Shown piece after piece: positions 17,226-25,524 of a stretch of 64,000 nucleotides of DNA. Location of the stretch: the NCBI RefSeq assembly GCF_025145645.1, contig NZ_CP102252.1, positions 868,001-932,000 on the forward strand, written 5' to 3'. The position numbers and the translations under genes are program-made. The DNA comes from Alistipes senegalensis JC50 (GTDB lineage: Bacteria > Bacteroidota > Bacteroidia > Bacteroidales > Rikenellaceae). The notes under the pieces were generated by a model. That model made no database searches and had not been told where the DNA came from. It saw nothing but the letters and a program-made list of their open reading frames with translations. How positions within the stretch are numbered: position 1 is the first letter of the stretch; the number at the start of each line of letters is the position of its first letter.

Positions 17226-19883
17226 ATGAAACGTATCCTACTGACCCTTACCGCTCTGCTGTGCACGCTGTCGCTCCGGGCGCAGCGCACCGAACTGACG
17301 ATCAGCGACGGCTGGTATTTCCACCGGGGAGAGACCGTCCCCGAAGAGCCCGCTCCCGCCTCCGGCGCATGGACCCGGGTGAACCTGCCCCACACCTGGA
17401 ACCGCTACGACGCATTCGACGAAACCCCGGGCTACTACCGCGGCGTGGGATGGTACGCCTACGGCTTCATCCCCAACGGACAATGGAAGGACCGCCGGAT
17501 CATCCTCCATTTCGAAGGGGCCAACCAGGTCGCCGAAGTGTTCGTGAACGGCACCCCGGTCGGCAGTCACACGGGCGGCTACACGGCGTTCAACTTCGAC
17601 ATCACCCGCCACCTCGAATTCGGAAAGAAGAACATCATCAAGGTCCGGCTGGATAACAAACACGACCGGGACATTCCGCCGCTGAACGCCGATTTCACCT
17701 TCTACGGAGGCATTTACCGCAATGTGAAGCTGATCGCCGTCGATCCCGTCCATTTCGACCTGCAAAACTGCGCCTCGGAAGGCGTCTTCGTCGAGACGCC
17801 CTCGGTCGATTCGGCCCGTGCGACGGTCGTACTCCGCGGCGATGTGGTCAACAGCGGCGACGCAACCCGGGCGGTCCGGGTCAAAGCCGTGCTCAGGGAC
17901 AGACAGGGAGCCGTCGTGGGCGAGGCCGTCAAGGCGATGACGCTCCGGGGCGGTTCGAAAAATCCGTTCCGCTTCGACGGCATCACGATCCGCCAACCCC
18001 ATTTGTGGAGTCCCGAGACGCCCTATCTCTATACGGCGGAATTCTCCGTCGAGGAGGCGAAGGGCGCCAAAAACACAACCGACCGCATCGAGATTCCTTT
18101 CGGGGTCCGCTGGTTCAGCTTCAGCGGCGACGGCTTCCGGCTCAACGGCCGGAAATACCCCCTGAAAGGCACCAACCGCCATCAGGATTTCGCCGGACTG
18201 GGCAACGCCCTCGGCGACGACTACCACCGCAACGATTACCGGAAAATCAAATCGCTGGGCTTCAACTTCGTCCGGCTGGCCCACTATCCGCAGGCCCCGG
18301 AGGTTTACCGCATGTGCGACGAACTGGGCCTGCTGGTCTGGACCGAAATCCCGGTCGTCAACGAGGTGACCCCCTCCGAAGCCTTCACCCGGAACGCGCT
18401 CTCGATGATGCGCGAACAGATTCGCCAGACCTACAACCACCCCTCGGTGATCCTCTACGGCTATATGAACGAAATCCTTATCCGCATGCTCTCGAACAAA
18501 CGGCTGACGGAGGAACAACGGCAGCAGGTCGCCGACGACACCCGCGCGCTGGCCCTGAAACTCGAAGCGCTGACCGAAGAGGAGGCTCCCGACCGCAACA
18601 CGGTCATGGCGATCCACTATGAGGACGGATACAACCGATACGAGGTCTCCACGATTCCCGACGTAGTGGGCTACAACCTCTACTTCGGCTGGTACTACGA
18701 ACAGCTGGAAGACCTGACGCGCTACCTGACCAGCGAACACGCGCGTTATCCCGACCGGCCGATCATCGTTTCGGAGTGCGGCGCCGATGCCGATCTGATG
18801 AACCACAGTCAGGTTCCCCGCTCGTGGGACTACTCCGAGGAGTATCAGGTGGTGCTGCACCACTCCTACCTCAAACAGTTCGCACGGATGCCGTTCCTCG
18901 CGGGATACGCCCTGTGGAACTTCGCCGACTTCGGCGCCGAGGCCCGCGCCGACGCCACCCCCTGGATCAATCAGAAAGGGCTCGTCACCTACGACCGTAA
19001 GGAGAAAGATGTCACGTCGCTTTACCGGGCCAACCTGCTGGAGACCCCGCTCGTCTACATCGCTTCGCGCAACTACACCCGCCGTGCGGATGTCGAGCGG
19101 CAGCCGGGCGTCGCCATCCACACGATCAACGTATTCGGCAACGGCCGGGAAATCGAACTGTCGGTCAACGGCGAATCGCTGGGCAGCAGGCCCCTCGACG
19201 GAAATATGGCGACTTTCTCCGTGCCGTTCCGCAACGGGATCAACCGGCTGGAGGCTACCGACGACCGGGGCGTGAAAGACTGTCTCGACATCGACTTCAC
19301 CGTCGTACCGCACAGTCTGAAAGCCTGGAAAGGCAACGATCTGGCCGTCAATGTCGGTTCGTATCAGGCGACCGTGGCTCCCGGAACGGGCGTCATCTGG
19401 ATTCCCGATCAGGTCTGCACGCAGGACGGCTGGGGACGCATCGGCGGAAAGATCCGGGAGCGCATCGACCGCCAGCACAAAGTGGGCATTTCGCAAAACA
19501 TCCTCGGAACCGACTGCAACCCGCTCTACCAAACTTTCGCCGAGGGGATCGAGGGATACCGTTTCGACGTGGCCGACGGCACCTACCGGATCACGCTGTG
19601 CTTCGTGGAGAGCAACCCCAAAAGCCCCACGGAGGAGCTGATCTACAACCTTTCGGGCTCCGACACGGCATCCGTTCCGGCGGGAGTGCGCCAGTTCTCG
19701 GTGGCGGTGAACGGACGGCAGCTCCTCGACAACCTGAACCTCGCCCGCGACTACGGCAACCTGCGGGCCGTCGATTTTTCGACGGAAGTCACTGCCCGGA
19801 ACAATTCAGGCATCGAGGTTGCATTCACTCCGAATATCGGAAAGACCACCCTCAGCGGTATCCGGATCGAACGTATCAACTAA
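17226..19883 (+). CDS. GH2-family glycosidase with C-terminal malectin-like domain
   Basis: This 885-residue secreted enzyme has a signal peptide at 1-19 (LRAQ). The GH2 sugar-binding domain (about 25-175) contains VNLPHTWN and FYGGIYRNVKL. An immunoglobulin-like domain and a TIM barrel (about 295-600) follow. The catalytic acid/base is the Glu of YGYMNE and the nucleophile the Glu of IIVSECGAD. Residues from about 715 to the end form a malectin-like (CBM57-type) beta-sandwich with YRITLCFVE and FSVAVNGRQLLDNLNL. Beta-galactosidase, glucosidase or glucuronidase activity cannot be told apart from sequence alone. It is the last enzyme of the first PUL; the sigma factor follows after 14 bases. 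Confidence 0.88.
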   Translation: MKRILLTLTALLCTLSLRAQRTELTISDGWYFHRGETVPEEPAPASGAWTRVNLPHTWNRYDAFDETPGYYRGVGWYAYGFIPNGQWKDRRIILHFEGANQVAEVFVNGTPVGSHTGGYTAFNFDITRHLEFGKKNIIKVRLDNKHDRDIPPLNADFTFYGGIYRNVKLIAVDPVHFDLQNCASEGVFVETPSVDSARATVVLRGDVVNSGDATRAVRVKAVLRDRQGAVVGEAVKAMTLRGGSKNPFRFDGITIRQPHLWSPETPYLYTAEFSVEEAKGAKNTTDRIEIPFGVRWFSFSGDGFRLNGRKYPLKGTNRHQDFAGLGNALGDDYHRNDYRKIKSLGFNFVRLAHYPQAPEVYRMCDELGLLVWTEIPVVNEVTPSEAFTRNALSMMREQIRQTYNHPSVILYGYMNEILIRMLSNKRLTEEQRQQVADDTRALALKLEALTEEEAPDRNTVMAIHYEDGYNRYEVSTIPDVVGYNLYFGWYYEQLEDLTRYLTSEHARYPDRPIIVSECGADADLMNHSQVPRSWDYSEEYQVVLHHSYLKQFARMPFLAGYALWNFADFGAEARADATPWINQKGLVTYDRKEKDVTSLYRANLLETPLVYIASRNYTRRADVERQPGVAIHTINVFGNGREIELSVNGESLGSRPLDGNMATFSVPFRNGINRLEATDDRGVKDCLDIDFTVVPHSLKAWKGNDLAVNVGSYQATVAPGTGVIWIPDQVCTQDGWGRIGGKIRERIDRQHKVGISQNILGTDCNPLYQTFAEGIEGYRFDVADGTYRITLCFVESNPKSPTEELIYNLSGSDTASVPAGVRQFSVAVNGRQLLDNLNLARDYGNLRAVDFSTEVTARNNSGIEVAFTPNIGKTTLSGIRIERIN

Positions 19884-19897
19884 TCGCAGTTTCGGCC

Positions 19898-20434
19898 ATG
19901 AATTACATCTCGGAAAGGGAACTGATAGAAAAGCTCAGGTCAGGGGATCAGGATGCCTACCGGATTCTCTTTCTGAGGTATTACATGCGCATCTACCTCT
20001 TTGCGAAAGGGTTCGTGAAGGACGGCTCCCTGGCCGAGGACATCGCCCAGAACGTCTTCATGAAACTGTGGATCGCCCGCGCCAACATTTCGGGAGAATC
20101 CATCAACCACCTGCTTTACAGGATCACGCGCAACGAAGTGCGGGACTACTTCAAATCGGGCTACCGCCGGCGCAGGGATTCGCTGGACGGGAGTCCCGAA
20201 CCCGTCACCAAGGATGTCGATGCCCTCGATCTGATTCAGTCGCAATACATCGAACAGGTGGTCGTCCGAACGATCGACCACCTGAGCGAGCGCCGCAAGG
20301 AGATTTTCCGCCTCAGCCGCGAAGAGAATCTGACCAACAAGGAGATCGCCGAGATGCTGGGCATTTCGGTCCGGACCGTGGAAAAAAGCATCGAACTCAC
20401 CCTGAAGGAGATCCGCAAGGTCATCCCGAGCTGA
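19898..20434 (+). CDS. ECF RNA polymerase sigma factor (sigma-70 family)
   Basis: This 178-residue protein has sigma region 2 (about 20-85; AYRILFLRYY, AEDIAQNVFMKLW) and region 4 (about 125-175) with the helix-turn-helix NLTNKEIAEMLGISVRTVEKS. The ATG at 19898 is chosen because the sigma homology starts there; the same frame stays open upstream but with no homology. It lies 14 bases after the GH2 gene, so it is probably co-transcribed with the PUL. It would direct transcription of the PUL when released by the FecR protein. Its position at the far end of the locus, 14.7 kb from fecR, is unusual. Confidence 0.93.
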   Translation: MNYISERELIEKLRSGDQDAYRILFLRYYMRIYLFAKGFVKDGSLAEDIAQNVFMKLWIARANISGESINHLLYRITRNEVRDYFKSGYRRRRDSLDGSPEPVTKDVDALDLIQSQYIEQVVVRTIDHLSERRKEIFRLSREENLTNKEIAEMLGISVRTVEKSIELTLKEIRKVIPS

Positions 20435-20474
20435 AACCCGATCCGCAGCAAAAGGCGCGACAATAGACCGCAGC

Positions 20475-23063
20475 CTATTTACCCGACATTTCGGACCCGA
20501 TCAACGTTCCGGAAGGGGTCATCCGAATCGTGTAGCGGACATCCCTGCCGACCGTCGTGACCGTATAGATGTCCGTGTCATGCTGCCGGCGGCGCACGAT
20601 CTTCGATTCGTCCACGGGGACCATCCCGACCACCCGGGCGATCGTTCGCCGGATCGGCTCCGGGAGTTTCACATACGTCAGCGCCTCGCTCTGCTCGGCG
20701 GCCAGTTCCGTGCCCCCTTCATCGAACGTGCGCGTTGTCACCAACATATGCCCGGGCCCCAGATAACGGGTCGTCCGGACGAGAAATCCGCCCTTCCGGC
20801 GCAGTTCGGCCCGGTCGATCAGTTCTCCGCCGAGCGCACGCACGATCTTCGCCTGCACCTCGGGCCGCAACTCCTGTCCGATAAAATTCTCCAACACCGA
20901 CCGACAGCCCTCGAACGGCTCGCCGTGTCCGCCGAACCCCTGCACCCCGGTCTGCGGACCGGACTTGCGGGCCACCATCAGCCGACGTTCAACCCCTTCG
21001 ATGCAACGGCCTTCCGACGTGACGAGGCGGGGTTTCAGCAGACAGACACCCTCCCTGCGGGGCATGACGAAGTTCATCGTGACCGCTTCGGCGCCGCCTG
21101 CTGCGACCTCGACTCCGGCTTCGCGCACCGACAGTTCCCGACCCGAAGCGTCGGCCACGGCGACTTCGAGCCGGAGCCGCTGCGGACGGTCGGTGTCGTT
21201 CCAGACCCAAACCGTCTTCGCATAACTGCCGCCGGGCCGGTAGAGCGTCTTCTCCTTGTACCACTCCCGGGCCTGGTTCATCTCGACGGAGGTTCCGACC
21301 GGTTCGTTGAGCCGCGCAAGAACCCGCAGGTTGGGCTGGGGAGTCAGCGAATCGGCCAAATTTCCCAAAAAGTAACTGTGCCCGTTGACCGCCCCGCTCA
21401 GCAGCGCGAAGGGCGCCCACGCCTGCACGCGGCGCGAGCGGTAGAAGGTCCCCAAGTCAGCATGGATGTCGGCCTGCAACCGCTCGATCTCGGGCAGCGT
21501 ATAGAAATAGAGCCCCCAGCCGCTGGCCGTGCGGCTGGTTTTGAAGCTCTCGCGCGGTTCCAAATCGCCCCGCTCGTTGAGCCACAGGCGGCAGGACTCC
21601 AGCACGGTCGAGGGCCGGGCACCGCTGACCGGATGCACCGGCGTATCGACGATCGTTTCGGAGTATTCGTAAATATGGCGGGCTTCGAAATCGTCCTCGC
21701 CCCACAGCCGCGTCGGGTCGTAGAGCCGCAGTTCGGTTTTCAGCGCTTCGAGTTTCACGTTGCCCTCGTTCTCCTGATCCCAGACGACGATCGACGGGTG
21801 GTTGACGTTCTGCTCCACCCAGCGGCGGAACTCCGTTTCGGTCTGCACGAGGTCTTCGCCCGCGGGCTCGTCGTCGTGCATGAAACGCCATTCGTCCTGA
21901 ATCATCAGCCCCAGTTCGTCGGCGATGTCATACCACTTGTTATAGGCGTGTCCGAGGTGGATGCGCAGATAGTTGAATCCGTAATCCTCGACCGCCGCAC
22001 GCAGGAAACGACGTATCCACGCCTCGTCGAACATTACATCCGCCCAGCGGTTCAGCGCCCGCTGAAAGGCGATGTTCTCAGCCCGGAACAGCGTTTTGCG
22101 GCCGTTGACCAGCACGTCCCGCCCCTCGACACGAATATCGCGGAACCCGAAGGTCTCGGTCCGGCAATCCGCAGAACGGTCGTCCGCGAGGATGAAGTTG
22201 AACTGATAGAGCTGCGGATCGCCCTCGCGGCCCGGCGTCCAGGGCTTGAGCATCGGGGTCGGAATCCGGAAGGTAAATTCGGCCACGCTGTCCGCCGGAA
22301 TCGGCAACGAGCCCAACCGGGCCTCGCAAACGACGGGAATTTCGTCGAAACCGTTCTCCAGATCGTACCGGCAGTCGTTGATCGTCACCCGGGCCTGCAT
22401 TTTCCGGAATTCACCGCCGAAATTGGCCACGCGCGCCGTGCATACCACCACGCTGTCGGCCACGTCGGGCAGCAGTTTCAGGTGCCGGACCGTCACGTCG
22501 TGGGTCAGGCAGAGGGTCACATCGTCGCAGATGCCCGGAGCCCGCGAGTTGCGCCACCACTCCGACGAATTGTCCTTCGAGGGAAACGACGCCGTATTCC
22601 AGCTCCCCACGCGCACCACCAGCCGGTTGGGACCGTTGAAATCGAGCGCCCGCGTCACGTCGAACTCGGCGTGCGAATAGGTGCAATGGGCGTCGTAACC
22701 GATCTCCACGCCGTTCAGGATCACCAACGCGTTGTATTTGGCCCGGATACGCAGCAGGGCATGCGTGTAGTTGCCGTTGTCATAACCGTCGTGCGGATTC
22801 GAAAGGTCGAACTCCGTGGCGTACCATACGTAATCATACCCCACGTCGTCTTTCAGCTGCGTGGCGTCGAAATCAATGTCCGGCGCAGGCTCGGCCTGCG
22901 ACATCACGCCCGGCACGGGAACGGTCGAAGGATAGGTGTCGGGCTGCGTTTCCGAGACGGCTGCCCGCCAACGCCCGTTGAGCGAGAGGGTCCGGCTCGT
23001 CTGCGCCTGCACGGCGCCGACCGCCGCGATAAAAAAGAGGAGGGTGAATAAATTCCGTTTCAT
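20475..23063 (-). CDS. GH2-family glycosidase (divergent)
   Basis: This 862-residue secreted protein has a signal peptide at 1-21 (VQAQ). The GH2 jelly-roll domain (about 25-185; LRIRAKYNALVILNGVEIG) is followed by an Ig-like domain and a TIM barrel (about 310-560) with YLRIHLGHAYNKWYDIADELGL. The presumed acid/base is the Glu of VVWDQENEGN; the nucleophile is less clear (LESCR is a candidate). The last 70 residues form a separate PepSY-like beta segment after an Ig-like region. It is immediately followed in reading order by no further minus-strand gene and converges on the sigma factor gene. It sits 1 base after the stop of the upstream GH2 gene, so the two are translationally coupled. Confidence 0.78.
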   Translation of the reverse strand: MKRNLFTLLFFIAAVGAVQAQTSRTLSLNGRWRAAVSETQPDTYPSTVPVPGVMSQAEPAPDIDFDATQLKDDVGYDYVWYATEFDLSNPHDGYDNGNYTHALLRIRAKYNALVILNGVEIGYDAHCTYSHAEFDVTRALDFNGPNRLVVRVGSWNTASFPSKDNSSEWWRNSRAPGICDDVTLCLTHDVTVRHLKLLPDVADSVVVCTARVANFGGEFRKMQARVTINDCRYDLENGFDEIPVVCEARLGSLPIPADSVAEFTFRIPTPMLKPWTPGREGDPQLYQFNFILADDRSADCRTETFGFRDIRVEGRDVLVNGRKTLFRAENIAFQRALNRWADVMFDEAWIRRFLRAAVEDYGFNYLRIHLGHAYNKWYDIADELGLMIQDEWRFMHDDEPAGEDLVQTETEFRRWVEQNVNHPSIVVWDQENEGNVKLEALKTELRLYDPTRLWGEDDFEARHIYEYSETIVDTPVHPVSGARPSTVLESCRLWLNERGDLEPRESFKTSRTASGWGLYFYTLPEIERLQADIHADLGTFYRSRRVQAWAPFALLSGAVNGHSYFLGNLADSLTPQPNLRVLARLNEPVGTSVEMNQAREWYKEKTLYRPGGSYAKTVWVWNDTDRPQRLRLEVAVADASGRELSVREAGVEVAAGGAEAVTMNFVMPRREGVCLLKPRLVTSEGRCIEGVERRLMVARKSGPQTGVQGFGGHGEPFEGCRSVLENFIGQELRPEVQAKIVRALGGELIDRAELRRKGGFLVRTTRYLGPGHMLVTTRTFDEGGTELAAEQSEALTYVKLPEPIRRTIARVVGMVPVDESKIVRRRQHDTDIYTVTTVGRDVRYTIRMTPSGTLIGSEMSGK

Positions 23064-25433
23064 CTATCGGGTAATGCTTTTCTTGATTTTACGGGGAAGG
23101 GCCCGGACGACGGTTTCGGCGGATGCAAGTCCGTCGGCCGAAACCCGGACGCGGATTTCGCCCGGCTCACCGGTCGGACGCACCACGTTCGAGACGGGCA
23201 TGTCGATGTAGAGCGATCCGGTGCGGGCGGCTTCGTCGCCGAACTGCGAAACATACTCCGCGGGCCCCACCAGCGTCGCGGGGCCTTCGACCTCCCAACG
23301 CACGGTATTGCGGGCTCCGTAAATATGGTTTCCGGCCTTGTCCGCGATGTCGGCCGTCACGATGAACACCCCGCCGGGCGCGGCATCCACCGTCGTGTGC
23401 GACGCCCGCAGCGTCAGCCGTTCCGCAGGACCCGCCATCGGCACGACGCACTCCGCCACCTGCACCCCGCCGTTGCGGCCCACCACGCGCAGCGGCGCAT
23501 TGCGCACCCCAACGTCACCGAAAGTCACCGAATGCCGGTTCTCCGCCGACGGCCGGAGCACGCCGCAACTCTTTCCGCCGACGAACAACTCCACCTCCTC
23601 GCAGTTGGAATCCACGACCAGCGGACGCCGCTGCCCGATGTACTGCCGCCGCCAGTAGTGGGGCATCACGAAGACCATCGGTTTTTCGGCATAGTTCGCC
23701 TGCCAGAGGTAATAGGCGTATTTGGGCACGCGGTAGCTATCGACCCATCCTTTCGGATTGTAATGCAGCATCGGGGCATTGCGGTACTCGCGGTCGCAGC
23801 CGTGATCCTCGTAGAGCCAGACCATCAGATTGGGCTGGTCGATGCGGTCCTCGACGCTGCCGGGCTTCTTGCCCCGGAGCGCGATCTGATGGCGGAACTC
23901 GTCGTTCGAGGTCCATTGCTGATTGTCGGGCCGCAAGGGTTTCTCGTCGTCGCCGTACCAGCCGCGCACAGCACAGCGGAGCATCTTCGACATGCGCAGC
24001 TCCTCGGGCGTGATGTCCACGAACCGGCCGCCCGAACCTTCGCAATGACGGCAGGTGATGAAATGTCCGGGAGACTCCATGTAAGCCCAGCGGGAGTCGG
24101 CGGCCCGGTCCGTCTCGTCGCCCATGTCGAAGAGCAGGACCGAAGGGCTGTTCCGCAGCCGGCGGACCATCTCGACGGTCTGCATCCACTGCGCCTCGGG
24201 CGAGAAGGGGCGGTTCTTGACGTTGGGAAGTTCGGCAAAGGTGATAAGTCCCAGCGAATCGGCCAGCGCGAAGACCTCGGGACCGGAACAATACTGCCCG
24301 GGGCGCAGCGCCGTGCAGTTCAGGTTGCGCTTCATGTCCAGCAGGTCCATGCGGTGGATGAAATAAGGAACGGCGTCGCCTAGCCACGGATATTCCTGAT
24401 GGCGGTTGAAGCCCTGAATATTGACGGGTTGGCCGTTGACGTACAGACGCCGTTCGTCGTGGTTCCACGCGAAGGTCCGGATACCGAACACGGTTTCGTA
24501 ACGGTCGCAGGTCCGGCCGCCGACCGTCACCGTAGACACCACCTTATACAGATCGGGCGAGGCCGGCGACCAGCGTTTCGGATCGCCGATCTCGAACTCC
24601 TCGTCGTAAAGCGCCGTTTCCTGCGGCCGGATATTCCGCGGAGTGCTCGCAAGGGCCACGACCCGTCCGTCGCCATCGACGATCGCGGTGGTCAGCTCCA
24701 CGGCCTGCCGCTCGGCGCGTTCGTTGCGCACCCACGTGCGCACCCGGACCCGCGAAACGGAATCGGAAAGATTTTCGGTCGTGACGTGCGTACCGCCCTC
24801 GTGTTTGTACGATCCCTGAAACGGAATGAAAACGTCGTCCGTGGCGACCAGCCGCACGTTGCGGTAAATGCCGCCGTAGAAGTTCCAGCACCCGGCATCC
24901 ATCGGAGGCACCCGTTGGGGATCGGTCTGCTGGTTCGAAACCTCCAGCACGAACACGTTTCCGCCATCGTAGTCTGCGTAATCGGTCAGCTCGAAGCTGA
25001 AACAGCCGTAACCTCCCAGATGCTCGCCGATGAGTTTGCCGTTCAGGTAGGCCAGACAGTTTTTCATCACGCCGTCGAACTCGATGAAGAGCTTGCGGCC
25101 GCGCATTTCGGGCCGCAGGGTGAAATGCTTGCGGTAAAAGCCCTTGCCGTTCCACCAATAGGGATTGTCCTTGGCATGGGGCGAGGCGATGAAGGGATGC
25201 AATTCGCCCGTCGTTTCGTAGGTCTGCCACGTATGGGGCACCGACACCGACTTCCAGCCGGCATCGTCGTAGGCGACCTGCGCCTGCGGAGGAATGCCCT
25301 TCACGGGTTTGGCCGTCGCCTCCTTATAGGAAAAAAGCCAGTCGTCATTGGCGTCCTCGACCTGGCGCTGGGCGGCGGAGGTCATCCACAGGGCCAGCGC
25401 CGGGACACACAGCAATATTCGCAAAGTTCTCAT
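23064..25433 (-). CDS. GH2-like protein with altered acid/base motif
   Basis: This 789-residue protein has a signal peptide MRTLRILLCVPALALWMTSA, which fixes the start at 25433 rather than at the longer reading frame. The GH2 N-terminal domain (VPHTWQTYETTGELHP, FYGGIYRNVRL) is followed by Ig-like and TIM-barrel regions. It closely resembles the GH2 gene at 38677 (PYWWNG-GFYRK, IPFQGSYKHEGGT, RGWYGDDE, NPKGWVDS). The usual acid/base Asn-Glu is replaced by Asp-Glu (FDMGDETDR). The C-terminus holds a DUF4982/Ig-like region with HIYGARNTVRWEVEGPATLVGP. It probably acts with the pectin-type PUL, being adjacent to its HTCS regulator. Confidence 0.75.
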   Translation of the reverse strand: MRTLRILLCVPALALWMTSAAQRQVEDANDDWLFSYKEATAKPVKGIPPQAQVAYDDAGWKSVSVPHTWQTYETTGELHPFIASPHAKDNPYWWNGKGFYRKHFTLRPEMRGRKLFIEFDGVMKNCLAYLNGKLIGEHLGGYGCFSFELTDYADYDGGNVFVLEVSNQQTDPQRVPPMDAGCWNFYGGIYRNVRLVATDDVFIPFQGSYKHEGGTHVTTENLSDSVSRVRVRTWVRNERAERQAVELTTAIVDGDGRVVALASTPRNIRPQETALYDEEFEIGDPKRWSPASPDLYKVVSTVTVGGRTCDRYETVFGIRTFAWNHDERRLYVNGQPVNIQGFNRHQEYPWLGDAVPYFIHRMDLLDMKRNLNCTALRPGQYCSGPEVFALADSLGLITFAELPNVKNRPFSPEAQWMQTVEMVRRLRNSPSVLLFDMGDETDRAADSRWAYMESPGHFITCRHCEGSGGRFVDITPEELRMSKMLRCAVRGWYGDDEKPLRPDNQQWTSNDEFRHQIALRGKKPGSVEDRIDQPNLMVWLYEDHGCDREYRNAPMLHYNPKGWVDSYRVPKYAYYLWQANYAEKPMVFVMPHYWRRQYIGQRRPLVVDSNCEEVELFVGGKSCGVLRPSAENRHSVTFGDVGVRNAPLRVVGRNGGVQVAECVVPMAGPAERLTLRASHTTVDAAPGGVFIVTADIADKAGNHIYGARNTVRWEVEGPATLVGPAEYVSQFGDEAARTGSLYIDMPVSNVVRPTGEPGEIRVRVSADGLASAETVVRALPRKIKKSITR

Positions 25434-25524
25434 TCGGGTTCGTATTCTGAGTCGTACAAAAGTACCTCCGAAGCCCGAAATCAATGTTTAACCGATACCT
25501 TAATATGTCGAAAATCCGCCGGGA

